Shown: positions 28,186 through 37,978, counted from the first letter of the stretch. The stretch: DNA of 64,000 bases from SZUA-38 sp965212525 (GCA_965212525.1 CBDBVC010000032.1:184192-248191), one strand, 5' to 3'. A program made the numbers and translations. Notes: generated from the letters alone by a model not told the origin.

Positions 28186-29952
28186 TTAATCAGATGATTG
28201 ATTAATGGGTTTGATTGAATCAGATATCAACTCTGCACCAAACGTCGATTTCAGGGCCTGCACGGTCGAATCAGACTGCATGCTGTCGACAGCCTGCTGT
28301 TTTTTCTGCATGTCCTGCTGCAATTCCCGCTCGCCCATGGTTTCGGTGCTTGTTTCACCCACAGAGAATTTCACCACGGCATGCTGCCCGAACAGTCGCC
28401 TGACCGAATCGGTCATTTTCTGTTCCGCCGCAGGCAGGTAGAGGTACTCGAACTGACGATCCAGAATGATGTGATACTGACCCTCGGCCTCTCGCTTCAG
28501 TTCACTGTGTTTGGCCATCATCTCGGCTGGCCCTTTCAGGCCAAGCCGGTGAATCAGTGCCTCCCACTCGCTTTCACTGGCTGGAGGTGCAGATGGCGAC
28601 TGCTGATCTGCCCCGGCCACAGCAGCGGGCACCTCGCGCACGGCGTTGCCATTGTGCAGTGGTTCACCCGCAGCGGGTTGAGACATCTGCTGCGCTTGTG
28701 GTTCTGCCGGCGAGATTTCATCTGGCTGCATCACCGGCGCCCGAGCTGAGGACGTTTGGGCAGCTCTCGGGGATGCGGTTTGTGGTGATGGGTCGTCGGC
28801 AGCTGCAGGGCTCATCTGTTGACGGGGTGCTGTACGTGGCGCTGTTGCTGTCGCACCCTGAGGCTGAGTCACTGTACCCGTCGTTTGCGGGCTGAATGCC
28901 ATCAGTCGCAGCAACGTCATTTCGAAACCGACGGCAGGCTCGGGAGACATCTGCAGATCGCGCTTTCCGTGCAGCAGGATCTGATAATACAGTTGCAGCT
29001 GTTCCGGTTCACAGCGATCGGCCATGTCCTGACTCGCCGCCGAAATCTGGTGGCGTGACAGGTGCTGGGCCATGGCAGCGTCATGTACCCGGCGTGCCAG
29101 TTCATCCAGAACATGAGCATAGTCCGGCACGTAGTCTGCCAGGTCGGCCACAACCTCCCACAGTGCATTGGCATCAGTATCAACCACGGCCTTGAGGATC
29201 TGTTCGGTATGCTGGTGCCTGACGGTACCCAGCATGCTGTCGACATCGGCCGTTCTGAGCTCACCGTCACCGTAGGCTATGGCCTGATCGAGAATGCTGA
29301 GGCCATCACGCATGCTGCCATCAGCGGCACGGGCGATGGCCATGACGGCATCATCCTCGAAGGGAATCTGTTCGGCTGAAAGCATCTTGCCCAGATACTC
29401 GTTGATCATGGGCACCGGAAGGCGTTTCAGGTTGAACTGGAGACAGCGCGAGAGAATGGTGACCGGCAGTTTCTCCGGATCAGTTGTCGCCAGCAGGAAC
29501 TTGACGTGTGGTGGCGGCTCTTCCAGTGTTTTCAGCAAGGCGTTGAAACTGTGGGTCGACAGCATGTGCACTTCGTCAACCAGGTAAACCTTGTAACGAC
29601 CACGTGTCGGCGCGTACTGCACATTCTCAAGCAGCTCACGTGTGTCATCGACCTTGGTACGAGAGGCGGCATCGACCTCGATCAGATCAACAAAGCGGCC
29701 GGCGTCAATTTCCGTACAGCTGCCGCATTCACCACAGGGTTCGGAGCTGACGCCCCGCTCGCAATTGAGGGCCTTGGCGAAAATCCGGGCAATGGTGGTC
29801 TTGCCGACACCTCGAGTACCGGTGAAGAGGAAGGCATGATGGACACGGTCATTGTCGAGGGCATTGCTGAGGGCCTTGACCACATGATCCTGTCCGACCA
29901 GCTGTGCAAAGTTGCCCGGTCGCCACTTGCGCGCCAGCACCTGATAACTCAT
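28186..29952 (-). CDS. dnaX: DNA polymerase III subunits tau (and gamma)
   Basis: DnaX is the clamp-loader ATPase. The 588 residues contain Walker A GTRGVGKTTIARIF near residue 45, the zinc ligands CGECGSC near 73-79, Walker B LVDEVHM and sensor LLATTDPEKLP. A long Gln/Pro/Ala-rich linker at about 365-455 separates domain III from the C-terminal domain. The slippery A-AAA-AAG used in E. coli to make gamma is not seen near the linker. The only A6 run on the coding strand lies at 28300-28305, about 40 codons from the end, too late for a gamma form. Confidence 0.96.
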   Translation of the reverse strand: MSYQVLARKWRPGNFAQLVGQDHVVKALSNALDNDRVHHAFLFTGTRGVGKTTIARIFAKALNCERGVSSEPCGECGSCTEIDAGRFVDLIEVDAASRTKVDDTRELLENVQYAPTRGRYKVYLVDEVHMLSTHSFNALLKTLEEPPPHVKFLLATTDPEKLPVTILSRCLQFNLKRLPVPMINEYLGKMLSAEQIPFEDDAVMAIARAADGSMRDGLSILDQAIAYGDGELRTADVDSMLGTVRHQHTEQILKAVVDTDANALWEVVADLADYVPDYAHVLDELARRVHDAAMAQHLSRHQISAASQDMADRCEPEQLQLYYQILLHGKRDLQMSPEPAVGFEMTLLRLMAFSPQTTGTVTQPQGATATAPRTAPRQQMSPAAADDPSPQTASPRAAQTSSARAPVMQPDEISPAEPQAQQMSQPAAGEPLHNGNAVREVPAAVAGADQQSPSAPPASESEWEALIHRLGLKGPAEMMAKHSELKREAEGQYHIILDRQFEYLYLPAAEQKMTDSVRRLFGQHAVVKFSVGETSTETMGERELQQDMQKKQQAVDSMQSDSTVQALKSTFGAELISDSIKPINQSSD

Positions 29953-30026
29953 GAGTGAATCACCAGCGGAAACAGCCGGTACGCGGAATCTCGTCGTTCT
30001 GGAGTCATCGTGTCATTGTGCCATTT

Positions 30027-30141
30027 GGAGGCAGTCTCCGCCAGCTACACCCCGGCGCCCGAGTCCACTGCTGCCGCTGCTCCCTTCCGGGCCTGACGGG
30101 GTTCACAGTGTATCGTCGCGAGGGAACCGACGGAAACCACC
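30027..30141 (-). ncRNA. ffs: Signal recognition particle 4.5S RNA
   Basis: On the minus strand helix 8 is unmistakable (30074-30099): it reads CCG-TCAG-GCCC-GGAA-GGGA-GCAG-CGG, with the GGAA tetraloop and the Ffh-binding internal loops. The 5' arm GGTTCCCTCGCGACG and the 3' arm GGTGTAGCTGGCGG follow the E. coli RNA closely. A terminal helix pairs 30129-30141 with 30030-30042 using Watson-Crick and G-U pairs. That gives a length near 112-115, the normal size for the short bacterial form. It sits between the terminator of the surface-polysaccharide operon and dnaX. The ends are inferred from pairing. Confidence 0.96.
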
Positions 30142-30210
30142 ATTGAATGGAGGCACTCCGCTAAAACGTGCAACGGGGTTGCCCGCTGCAGGATTCGGAG
30201 AGTCCTGGAC

Positions 30211-30242
30211 AAAAAATGGTCAGCACCGTGAGAGCGCCGACC
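30211..30242 (-). terminator. Intrinsic terminator after the outer-membrane barrel gene
   Basis: On the minus strand GGTCGGCGCT (30242-30233), loop CTCAC and GGTGCTGACC form ten pairs with three G-U wobbles, followed by ATTTTTT. It lies 100 bases after the stop of the barrel gene and separates that operon from ffs. Confidence 0.8.
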
Positions 30243-30341
30243 ACAGGGACAGTTTACCACGTGCGACAGTCAGAGAGTAACCCCGTCAGCCGGATTTTCA
30301 GCCCGGAATTCAGCCTCGTTCAGCCCTGCCGCCTGATTGTG

Positions 30342-30914
30342 CTAGAAACTGGCCCTGACGCCGATGCCATAGGTGGTGACGTCATCACCCACATCGGCCA
30401 GCACGTTGATTCCAAACAGGTCGTTGATCTTGTACAGCAGATTGAAATGTCCGACGGCGCCGTCCAGCGCCTCATCGATATTCTGGTAACCGACCTTGCC
30501 ACCCAGTTCGATATGTTCAGTCGCTGCCACACGCAGGCCGACTGAGACATTGAAGCCATTCTCGTTGAAATTGCCCAGTTCGGAATCAACAACCGACACT
30601 TCCACCAGTGCATCCAGCCGCTCACCGATGGTGTGGTGATAGCCGAGCCCCAGATCGAGCTGCTGCAGGTCGAAACTGGTGCTGGTCAGATCGCTCAGAT
30701 CAAAATCGGCGTTTGAATAATTGGCCAGCATGTAGATGTGATCACCCAGCGAAATCGAAGCCTGCAATCCGAAGCCGGTTTCATCGGTGAGATCATCAAC
30801 ATCGATATTGATGATATCGGCTTCAATGTAGGTATAACTGATGGTTCCCCCGCCTGCGGCCCATGCGCCCTGAGCCAATACCAAAAACGCGAATAACAGC
30901 CCTGCCTTGTTCAT
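30342..30914 (-). CDS. Outer-membrane beta-barrel protein, small porin-like
   Basis: From the ATG at 30914 (AGGAG seven to eight bases upstream) the 190-residue protein has a Sec signal (MNKAGLLFAFLVLAQGAWA, cleavage after AWA). It then has alternating polar/apolar strands in pairs, enough for an eight-stranded barrel, and ends in phenylalanine (GIGVRASF), the usual BAM recognition end. It resembles the OmpA/OmpX-like or opacity families, but no specific function is evident. It is the last gene of the ihfB-lapA-lapB series, 13 bases after the DUF2058 gene. Confidence 0.8.
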   Translation of the reverse strand: MNKAGLLFAFLVLAQGAWAAGGGTISYTYIEADIINIDVDDLTDETGFGLQASISLGDHIYMLANYSNADFDLSDLTSTSFDLQQLDLGLGYHHTIGERLDALVEVSVVDSELGNFNENGFNVSVGLRVAATEHIELGGKVGYQNIDEALDGAVGHFNLLYKINDLFGINVLADVGDDVTTYGIGVRASF

Positions 30915-30927
30915 ATATCTGCTCCTG

Positions 30928-31467
30928 TTACCACTGTAAATCGTCCGGTACCTCAAACTTCGCGTAGTACTCGTCCTCGTCATTCTCATCGGTCACGTCG
31001 GGCGCAAAGAAGGAAACGGCATCCTTGTTGAGTGCCTTGATCTTCGTGATCACATCCGCCTCGACCACGTAATGTCGTCCGGCATGATAGGCAATCCCCA
31101 GATCCCCGTCGTTCAAGGCTTTTTGCTGCTTGTCGGTGACATAGATCTTCCTGATCTTGCTGGCAAACTCGAAAAACCGTGCAATTTCAGCCTTGGGGTC
31201 GTTTTTGGAGGCTGGCAGGATCAGTTGCCGCAGCTTTTCCTTCAACTCCTTGCGTCGCCTGGCCTCCTCGCGTCGGCGGTTCAGTTCGCGATCCCGTTCC
31301 TTGCGCTCGACATTCTTCTTCTTTGCATAGGCTTCTGCCAGCGACGGCTCTGTGCTGGTCTGCTTGCCCTTCTTGAACGATTTTGATTTTTTCTTGCGTG
31401 AATCTCTGATCTGCTGCTTGGTCACCAAGCCGGATTTCAGCAACTGATCCTGTAATGAGCCTGTCAT
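30928..31467 (-). CDS. DUF2058 family protein (YaiL-like)
   Basis: The 179-residue cytoplasmic protein has the DUF2058 layout. The N-terminus is SLQDQLLKSGLV. A strongly charged coiled-coil rich in Lys/Arg/Glu (residues 20-85) follows, then a C-terminal domain with YVTDKQQKALNDGDLGIA and HYVVEADVI. Family function is unknown, with a nucleoprotein or RNA-related role suggested. Its start overlaps the stop of the FAD oxidoreductase by four bases. Confidence 0.92.
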   Translation of the reverse strand: MTGSLQDQLLKSGLVTKQQIRDSRKKKSKSFKKGKQTSTEPSLAEAYAKKKNVERKERDRELNRRREEARRRKELKEKLRQLILPASKNDPKAEIARFFEFASKIRKIYVTDKQQKALNDGDLGIAYHAGRHYVVEADVITKIKALNKDAVSFFAPDVTDENDEDEYYAKFEVPDDLQW

Positions 31468-32744
31468 TGCAACGTCTCTTTGATCCTGTCCCGTGTCTGA
31501 AGATACCAGTAGTTCAACTGTGCCGCCATTCTACCAGCAAATCCGAAGGTATGGGTCAGTCCGAAGGGTTCGAACAGTCGATAACGTTCATCGCCTTCGG
31601 CCATGGCCCTGGCGATCAACTTGCCGCCGATGTTACTGGTGGACACCCCGTGCCCGCCGAAAGCCTGGGCGTACCAGATCTGTTCGTCCAGCTGGCCAAG
31701 CTGGGGCATCTGATGACGGCTGTATCCCATATTGCCTGACCAGACATAATCAACCCTGACATCACTCAGCTGCGGGAACACCTTAACCAGGTCAGAGCGG
31801 AGTTTTCTCTCGATCGACTGCCGATTGCTGTCAAAGGCCTCGATACGACCTCCCCAGAGCAGCCTGCCATCGGCCAGTGGCCGGTAGTAGTCAAAGGCGA
31901 AGCGGGTATCATAGACCGCCCAGGGTGTTTTCATCAGTGCCCCGATCTGATCCGGAATCGGTTCGGTCACCATGACAAAGGTGGCAATCGGCATCAGCGC
32001 ATGACTGATGGGTGAGTGATCAGTGGCCTGTTGATAGCCCCCACCGCACAGCACGACACGATCGGCCCTGATGCGACCATCCGGTGTGTTCACGATGACG
32101 CGATCACCGCTGCGTTGCAGACCGGTCATCGCCGTACCGTCGTGGATGGTGCCGCCGAGCCTGCAGATTTCCGCAGCGAGCGCCGCCGCATAGCGGTAAG
32201 GGTGAAAATGAATCGCGTTGTCCTCGACCAGCCCACCTCGGTAACGCGCCGAGTCGAGCTCGGCTGACAGGGTGCCCTGATCGATTAAGCGCCATGACAC
32301 ACCAAAGTGTTCTTCCAGATAGGCCTGTTTCTGCTTCAGCAGGCTGTCGTCATCGAACCAGTTGGCCCACAGCACTCCTGCCGGATTGGCATCGCAATCG
32401 ATATTCAGGGTATCAATCCGCTGCTTGACCAGACTCACACCATCGAGTGTCAGGTCATACAGCTCCCGTGCCTGTTCCAGACCGACTGTCTTCACCAGGG
32501 CCTGCTCATCGAGTGAATAGCCACCAAAGACGAATCCGCCGTTACGTCCCGATGCGCCATAGGCCACATGACCGCGATCAATCAGTGTGACTGGTCCGGC
32601 GCCAGCCTGCATCAGCTCAAGGGCACAACTGAGACCGGCAAAGCCTGCCCCCACGACACAGATTGTTGTCTCGCTGTCACCTTCCAGTTTCGGATAAGTC
32701 TTCGACTCATCGCGCCAGCGGTGATAATAGACCTCACCGCTCAT
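31464..32744 (-). CDS. FAD-dependent amine oxidoreductase (PuuB/DAO family)
   Basis: The 426 residues carry an N-terminal FAD-binding Rossmann motif VVGAGFAGLSCALELMQAG (30-48), the acidic end of the second strand in LIDRG, and YGASGRNGGFVFGG. The C-terminal half includes YYRPLADGRLLWGGR and YAQAFGGHGVSTSNIGGKL, typical of gamma-glutamylputrescine oxidase and related D-amino-acid-oxidase-fold enzymes. The substrate is not certain. It overlaps galU and the DUF2058 gene by four bases each. Confidence 0.88.
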   Translation of the reverse strand: MSGEVYYHRWRDESKTYPKLEGDSETTICVVGAGFAGLSCALELMQAGAGPVTLIDRGHVAYGASGRNGGFVFGGYSLDEQALVKTVGLEQARELYDLTLDGVSLVKQRIDTLNIDCDANPAGVLWANWFDDDSLLKQKQAYLEEHFGVSWRLIDQGTLSAELDSARYRGGLVEDNAIHFHPYRYAAALAAEICRLGGTIHDGTAMTGLQRSGDRVIVNTPDGRIRADRVVLCGGGYQQATDHSPISHALMPIATFVMVTEPIPDQIGALMKTPWAVYDTRFAFDYYRPLADGRLLWGGRIEAFDSNRQSIERKLRSDLVKVFPQLSDVRVDYVWSGNMGYSRHQMPQLGQLDEQIWYAQAFGGHGVSTSNIGGKLIARAMAEGDERYRLFEPFGLTHTFGFAGRMAAQLNYWYLQTRDRIKETLQ

Positions 32745-33616
32745 TTGCTGATCAGGGTTTGCAAACGCTGCTTGAGACGGTCGGCAATATCATCGTGCTT
32801 CAGGGCCGTCTCGATGACGGCAGTGACGAAACCCAGTTTGCTGCCACAGTCATAACGGTCGCCCTGAAAGCGGTAACACAGGACAGTTTCGTACTTCAGC
32901 AGCTCGGCGATGGCATCGGTGAGCTGTATCTCGTTGTTTGCACCGCGCGGCGTATTCTCGAGCAGATCAAAGATTCGCGGCGTGAGTATGTAGCGACCAA
33001 CCACGGCCAGGTTTGATGGTGCCTCGGATGGATCCGGTTTTTCGACGATGGCCTCGACAATCTCGGTTCGATCGCCGTGTGGCCGGGTCGAGACGATACC
33101 GTAGCGATCGGTGTGTGATGGATCCACCTCCTCAACGGCAAGAATGCTGCATCCGGTCTCCTCGTGGATTCGGGCCATCTGTGACAGCGCACCCGGGCCA
33201 TCGTGAGTGATCATGTCATCGGCCAGAATGACACCAAAGGATTCATCGCCCACCGCCTGCTTGCCACACAGGACCGCATGCCCCAGCCCCAGTGCCTGAG
33301 GTTGAGTCACATACATGCGATGCACGCCATCAGGCAGGATGTTACGAACCCGTTCCAGGATATCGAGCTTGCCGTCATCTTCCAGTTTCTGTTCCAGCTC
33401 GTAAAATGAGTCGAAATGGTCGCTGATGGTGTGCTTGTCCCTGTTGGTAATGAAGATCAGTGTATCGGCGCCGGATTCAACGGCTTCATCAGTGGCATAC
33501 TGCACCAGCGGTGTGTCCACCACGGGTAGCATTTCCTTGGGTGTGCACTTGGTCGCAGGCAGAAATCGCGTGCCCATTCCTGCTACCGGAAAAATCACTT
33601 TTTCTAGTTTCGGCAT
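32741..33616 (-). CDS. galU: UTP--glucose-1-phosphate uridylyltransferase GalU
   Basis: GalU makes UDP-glucose for surface glycans. The 291 residues have the nucleotidyltransferase head VAGMGTRFLPATKCTPKEML (12-31) and VVDTPLVQYATDEA. The later block EKPDPSEAPSNLAVVGRYIL is also diagnostic. It sits 18 bases after the WbpM-like dehydratase, which fits a supply role for polysaccharide synthesis. Confidence 0.95.
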   Translation of the reverse strand: MPKLEKVIFPVAGMGTRFLPATKCTPKEMLPVVDTPLVQYATDEAVESGADTLIFITNRDKHTISDHFDSFYELEQKLEDDGKLDILERVRNILPDGVHRMYVTQPQALGLGHAVLCGKQAVGDESFGVILADDMITHDGPGALSQMARIHEETGCSILAVEEVDPSHTDRYGIVSTRPHGDRTEIVEAIVEKPDPSEAPSNLAVVGRYILTPRIFDLLENTPRGANNEIQLTDAIAELLKYETVLCYRFQGDRYDCGSKLGFVTAVIETALKHDDIADRLKQRLQTLISK

Positions 33617-33634
33617 AGTCTTTTAATCGGCTGT

Positions 33635-35512
33635 TCAGAGGTTTCGGAGATTGACCACGTTACCCGGCTGTTCCCAGCGCTTCATTTCGGGTACCAGTGA
33701 ACGCAGCCCGCTCTCGAGAGATTCTATATCAACGTTGTTTACGGCGTGTGTCAAGCCAGCCAGTTTCTGGCTCATGGTAGACCAGTCCATTTCGCGGTGT
33801 CTGGCCAGAAGAATCTGTGGGTGTGCGGTCTTTTTGTAGGGTTCAGACTCATGGAACAGTTCTTCGTAGAGTTTTTCACCCTCACGCAGACCAGTGTATT
33901 CGATCATGATGTCCTGCCCCGGCACCTTGCCGGCCAGCCGGATCATCTGCTCGGCCAGACTCCTGATACGCACCGGTTCACCCATTTCCAGTACATAGAT
34001 ATTGCCATCCTCACCACTGGCAGCGACCTGCATGATCAGCTGGCAGGCCTCGGGTATGGTCATGAAAAACCGGGTGACTTCCGGGTGGGTTACGGTAATC
34101 GGGCCACCCTGCGAAATCTGTTCATTGAACAGGGGTACCACGCTGCCGGCAGAATTGAGTACATTGCCGAAACGAACCGTGACGAAATTGGTGGTGGAGC
34201 GTGAGGCCAGGTTTTCACAGAACAATTCTGCCACCCGCTTTGTGGCACCCAGAATATTGACCGGATTGACGGCCTTGTCGGTCGAAATCAGGATGAAATC
34301 ACTGACCTGATGTCTGTCGGCGGCCAGTGCCATGATCTGAGTACCGATTACATTGTTGCGAACCGCCTCGCGAATGTTCCGCTGCAGCAGGGGTACGTGC
34401 TTGTAGGCGGCGGCATGGAAGATGACGTCCGGCTTGAAATGCTCCAGTACGCGCTCGACCATCACCTGATCAGTGATGTCGCCGAGAATCGGCTCCAGAG
34501 CCAGATCATCGGTCAGACGACTGAGATCGCGTTCGATCTGATACAGGTTGTGTTCCGAATTCTCCAGGATAATCAGTGTGGCCGGGTTCAGGTGGGCGAT
34601 CTGCCGACACAGCTCCGAGCCGATGGATCCACCACCACCGGTCACCATGACCGATTTTCCGGCCAGACCGGCCCTGATCGACTCCCAGTCCATCGAGGCC
34701 TGATCCCTGCCCAGCAGATCCTCGATTGCCACATCCTTGATCTGTTGTCGACTGATCTGACCCGAGACCAGATCCTGCAGGCGGGGCACGGTACGGAAAG
34801 GCACCTTGGCATTGGCACAGTACTTGACGATGCGTTGCATCTGTTCATTGCTGGCCGAGGGAATGGCGATGATCGCCATCTCGATCGATTGTGACTGGAC
34901 GATCTGATCGAGTTTGTCCAGACCACCGTAGATCGGCATACCGCGCAGTTTTGCCCCCTGAAGGTCCTTGCGGTCATCGAGGAATCCGATCGGGAAGTAC
35001 GGACCGGACTGTTTCAGGTCACGAGCAAGCCGGTCAGCCGTCATGCCGGCACCGATGATCAATACGCGGGTCTGGCCGACGCGGGCATGAAACGCCAGGT
35101 GATGATCCTTCCAGATCCGGTACAGCAGCCTGGGGCCACCAAGAAACAGCGTCAATGCGATGGGATACAACAGGAAGACCGAACGTGGCACCCCTTCCAG
35201 CCGGTTGAACAGGAACAGGGCGAGAGAGATCAGCATGGTTCCGGCGATACCGGATCGTATGATGTTCCACAGATCAGGCAGGCTGGCAAAACGCCAGATA
35301 CCGCGATACAGCCCCATGAAATGGAATACCAGTGCCTGGATGACCAGAACGATGACAATCTCGTCTGTGAAGAACAACAGCTCCGGGGCATCGATCTTGA
35401 AGGTATAGCGCAGCCAGTGCACGGCCATCCATGCCGCCCATACCATGAACAGATCATGGCAAATGACAGCATTTCTTGGATGCAGCAGTGTTTTTATCGC
35501 GTCATTCAGCAT
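33635..35512 (-). CDS. Membrane-bound nucleotide-sugar 4,6-dehydratase (WbpM/CapD family)
   Basis: The 625-residue protein has four N-terminal membrane helices (to about 125), a CoA-binding-like Rossmann domain (VLIIGAGMTADRLARDLK near 150) and a C-terminal SDR domain. The SDR domain has VTGGGGSIGSELCRQI near 289 and ISTDKAVNPVNILGATKRVAE, the catalytic region in which Lys is kept. Relatives convert UDP-GlcNAc to a 4-keto-6-deoxy sugar for O-antigen or glycoproteins. It overlaps the upstream glycosyltransferase by 11 bases. Confidence 0.92.
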   Translation of the reverse strand: MLNDAIKTLLHPRNAVICHDLFMVWAAWMAVHWLRYTFKIDAPELLFFTDEIVIVLVIQALVFHFMGLYRGIWRFASLPDLWNIIRSGIAGTMLISLALFLFNRLEGVPRSVFLLYPIALTLFLGGPRLLYRIWKDHHLAFHARVGQTRVLIIGAGMTADRLARDLKQSGPYFPIGFLDDRKDLQGAKLRGMPIYGGLDKLDQIVQSQSIEMAIIAIPSASNEQMQRIVKYCANAKVPFRTVPRLQDLVSGQISRQQIKDVAIEDLLGRDQASMDWESIRAGLAGKSVMVTGGGGSIGSELCRQIAHLNPATLIILENSEHNLYQIERDLSRLTDDLALEPILGDITDQVMVERVLEHFKPDVIFHAAAYKHVPLLQRNIREAVRNNVIGTQIMALAADRHQVSDFILISTDKAVNPVNILGATKRVAELFCENLASRSTTNFVTVRFGNVLNSAGSVVPLFNEQISQGGPITVTHPEVTRFFMTIPEACQLIMQVAASGEDGNIYVLEMGEPVRIRSLAEQMIRLAGKVPGQDIMIEYTGLREGEKLYEELFHESEPYKKTAHPQILLARHREMDWSTMSQKLAGLTHAVNNVDIESLESGLRSLVPEMKRWEQPGNVVNLRNL

Positions 35513-36539
35513 TATTGTTATCAGTCGAATGCCAGCGACCTTGCACCAGCCACCAGCATCCGAGCAGTATCAGGAGCGTCAGGATCACAATGGGACGCTC
35601 AAGGTTCTCGTTACTCCGGATGAAGACTAATACGGGCAGGATCAAGAAAACGTTAACAAGTGCATAGATCAGCAGTACTCGTGTATGACTCATCCCCATG
35701 GCCAACATCCGTTGATAGGCATGTTCCCGGTGCGCAGTATACCACTGCTCACCACGGATCACCCTATAAACAAGCGTGGCCGTACTGTCCACGACAAACA
35801 CCGATTGAACCAGAATCAACTGCCACAGCGAGACCAGTTCGGTACTGAATGCATGCACTGACAGGAACGCCAACGTGAAACCGATGGCATAACTGCCGGC
35901 ATCACCCATGAAAATTCGACCAAGTGGCCAGTTCCAGGGCAGAAAACCCGCGATCGCAGCGGCTGAAGTTGCAGCGATCAGTATGCCTGACCGGTCGCCA
36001 GCCTGATGAAACAGCCAGGCAAGCAACAGCGAGCAGAACAGCCCAGTGAACGCAGCCAGACCATTGCTGCCATCCATGAAATTGACCAGATTGATGTTCC
36101 AGCAGATGGCCAGCAACAGACCCGTGGCGATCAGAATCGTGGCCACTGAGGCTGTGTCAAAACGGGTCTCCGGCACCAAGACAATGTAGTATGCGACCAC
36201 TGTGGCTGCCACCAGAAACTGGATGGCGAACCGCAGCCTCGCTGCCAATGGCCTGTGATCATCAACCCAGCCGGTGATGGTGATGACAGACAGCGCAGAG
36301 ACAAAGAGCAGCAGGACCGTTGTGTTGTCTGTTACCGGGACCGGCAACAGCAGGAACAGCAGCATGCTGATCGTGATGGCGATACCACCACCACGTGCAG
36401 TCGGGCGATTGTGCGAGCGACGAGCTGACGGTGTGTCGATCATGCCGACCCGCTGTGCGTACAACAGCGCCAGTCCGGTCAGCGTAAATGAAACCAGAAC
36501 GGCCGCGAGCAGCCAGAGGTTATTCGCCAGCCACGCCAT
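35502..36539 (-). CDS. Undecaprenyl-phosphate sugar phosphotransferase, family 4 (WecA/WbpL type)
   Basis: The 345-residue polytopic protein has about ten membrane helices. Polyprenyl-phosphate transferase motifs are GWVDDHRPL, NINLVNFMDGSNG, IFMGDAGS and the cytoplasmic HREHAYQR loop. It would start lipid-linked glycan synthesis by transferring an N-acetyl sugar phosphate to undecaprenyl phosphate. From the ATG at 36539 it overlaps lapB by 20 bases. The longer open frame lies inside lapB. Confidence 0.92.
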   Translation of the reverse strand: MAWLANNLWLLAAVLVSFTLTGLALLYAQRVGMIDTPSARRSHNRPTARGGGIAITISMLLFLLLPVPVTDNTTVLLLFVSALSVITITGWVDDHRPLAARLRFAIQFLVAATVVAYYIVLVPETRFDTASVATILIATGLLLAICWNINLVNFMDGSNGLAAFTGLFCSLLLAWLFHQAGDRSGILIAATSAAAIAGFLPWNWPLGRIFMGDAGSYAIGFTLAFLSVHAFSTELVSLWQLILVQSVFVVDSTATLVYRVIRGEQWYTAHREHAYQRMLAMGMSHTRVLLIYALVNVFLILPVLVFIRSNENLERPIVILTLLILLGCWWLVQGRWHSTDNNNAE

Positions 36540-37695
36540 AGATCGGCTTGACCGTATTCCACTGCTTGCAGCTGGGGCATAACCAGTTGATGGCCTTGGT
36601 ACCGAAGCCGCAGTTGCTACAGCGATAGATCGGCTTGTCACTGAGCAGCTGGGTGGTGAGATCCTTCAGAATCAGCAGGTTGTCACGGGCCGTGCCGTCG
36701 CTCTCGGCCAGATTGAGCCCGATCAGGTAGTCCAGACCCCGCACAGAGGGTCGTTTTCTCAGCTGATCACCCATGAAGTCTACCGCCTGCTGCCTGCCCT
36801 CGTTCCTGTCGATGATTTCCGCCAGTGCAATGATCGGTGATATACCGCGGTACTGACTGATGATGTTGTGCTCCAGATAATCCCGTGCCTGCAATTCCTT
36901 GCCGGCCAGTGAATAGCTCTTCAGCAGCATGTCGAGAATGTCTGGTATATGGTCAAGATCCTGCTTCTCGACCTGACTGAAGTGCTCAATGGCTTCCTCG
37001 AAGCGATTGTCTTCCAGTGCGTTCCGGCCACAGATAATACTCGCCCTGACACAGTCAGGGTCTATCTTGAGTGCCTGACTGAGTCGCTTGTAGGCCCGCT
37101 CATCATCCTGGTTTCTCAGATGGGATTCGGCAATTTCACAATGATAATGGGCAATCATGCCGCGCAGCGACTCACCGGTGACCTGCTCCAGTTTCAGCGC
37201 GTAATCGATGGCCTTGTGCCAGTCGTTTTCCTGCTGGGTGATCGAAATCAGGTGACGCAGGGCCGACGGCGTGTGAGTACCAAGTGTGACCAGTTCACCA
37301 TAGAGTTTTTCGGCGCGGTCAAGCAGCCCGGCGCGCATGTAGTCCTCACCCAGTTCCAGCAGTGCAAGTGTGCGCTGATCCTCGTTCAGGTGATCGCGTT
37401 CGATCAGGTCCTGATGCAGCCTGATTGCTCGGTCGACTTCACCTCGCCTGCGGAACAGATTGCCCAGTGCCAGGTGTGTTTCAACCACACCGCTGTCAAG
37501 TCGCGCAATCTTGAGAAACACCTCGATGGCCTTGTCTGGCTGTTCGTTGAGCAGGTAGTTCAGACCGCGAAAATAGGTGGAATTGAAGCGACTGAGGCGC
37601 TTGATGTTGATACTTTGCTGGATTCGTGATCGTAGCAGCCAGCCCAGGACCGCACTACTGGGAATGATCAACAGCAGCCAGCCGATGCTAATCAT
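36520..37695 (-). CDS. lapB: LPS assembly protein LapB (YciM)
   Basis: LapB tethers FtsH to LpxC and controls LPS synthesis in E. coli. The 391 residues show one N-terminal membrane anchor, a series of TPR repeats from about residue 40 to 340, and a C-terminal rubredoxin-like zinc ribbon (YRCSNCGFGTKA, then LCPSCKQWN) with four cysteines. It overlaps lapA by eight bases. Confidence 0.95.
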   Translation of the reverse strand: MISIGWLLLIIPSSAVLGWLLRSRIQQSINIKRLSRFNSTYFRGLNYLLNEQPDKAIEVFLKIARLDSGVVETHLALGNLFRRRGEVDRAIRLHQDLIERDHLNEDQRTLALLELGEDYMRAGLLDRAEKLYGELVTLGTHTPSALRHLISITQQENDWHKAIDYALKLEQVTGESLRGMIAHYHCEIAESHLRNQDDERAYKRLSQALKIDPDCVRASIICGRNALEDNRFEEAIEHFSQVEKQDLDHIPDILDMLLKSYSLAGKELQARDYLEHNIISQYRGISPIIALAEIIDRNEGRQQAVDFMGDQLRKRPSVRGLDYLIGLNLAESDGTARDNLLILKDLTTQLLSDKPIYRCSNCGFGTKAINWLCPSCKQWNTVKPIYGVAGE

Positions 37696-37978
37696 ACAGG
37701 GTCAGTTCTTTTTTACCCGAGTGCTGGCTCTTGCTACCTGTCTGTTGTTTCTTCAGCTGCGAAATTCTACGTTTCAGGGAAACCCACATGCTGAGATAAA
37801 CAAGCAAACCGCTGATGATGACACCGGCCAGAAAGAAAAGCATCAGATTGACTGCCAGTGGCCAGGAGGTCTGCCAGAAGAAATAATCAACCGTCACAGG
37901 TGATTCATTGAGACTGCCGAAGAACAGGCCAAAAGCAAGAAATGCAAGAATCAGCAACAGGGTAACGAGACGTTTCAT
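37688..37978 (-). CDS. lapA: LPS assembly protein LapA domain protein
   Basis: This 96-residue membrane protein has two hydrophobic segments (TLLLILAFLAFGLFFGSL and LAVNLMLFFLAGVIISGLLV) followed by a short basic cytoplasmic tail, the LapA (YciS) pattern. It is coupled to lapB by an eight-base overlap. Confidence 0.92.
   Translation of the reverse strand: MKRLVTLLLILAFLAFGLFFGSLNESPVTVDYFFWQTSWPLAVNLMLFFLAGVIISGLLVYLSMWVSLKRRISQLKKQQTGSKSQHSGKKELTLYD

Noticed and set aside
28290..28310. A6 run in dnaX as a frameshift site for the gamma subunit
   Set aside because: It lies about 40 codons before the tau stop, too far downstream to give a gamma-sized product, and lacks the A-AAA-AAG form.
30142..30210. 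Promoter for ffs (TTGCAC as a -35 box)
   Set aside because: No -10 box at a suitable distance could be paired with it, so it was not listed as a feature.
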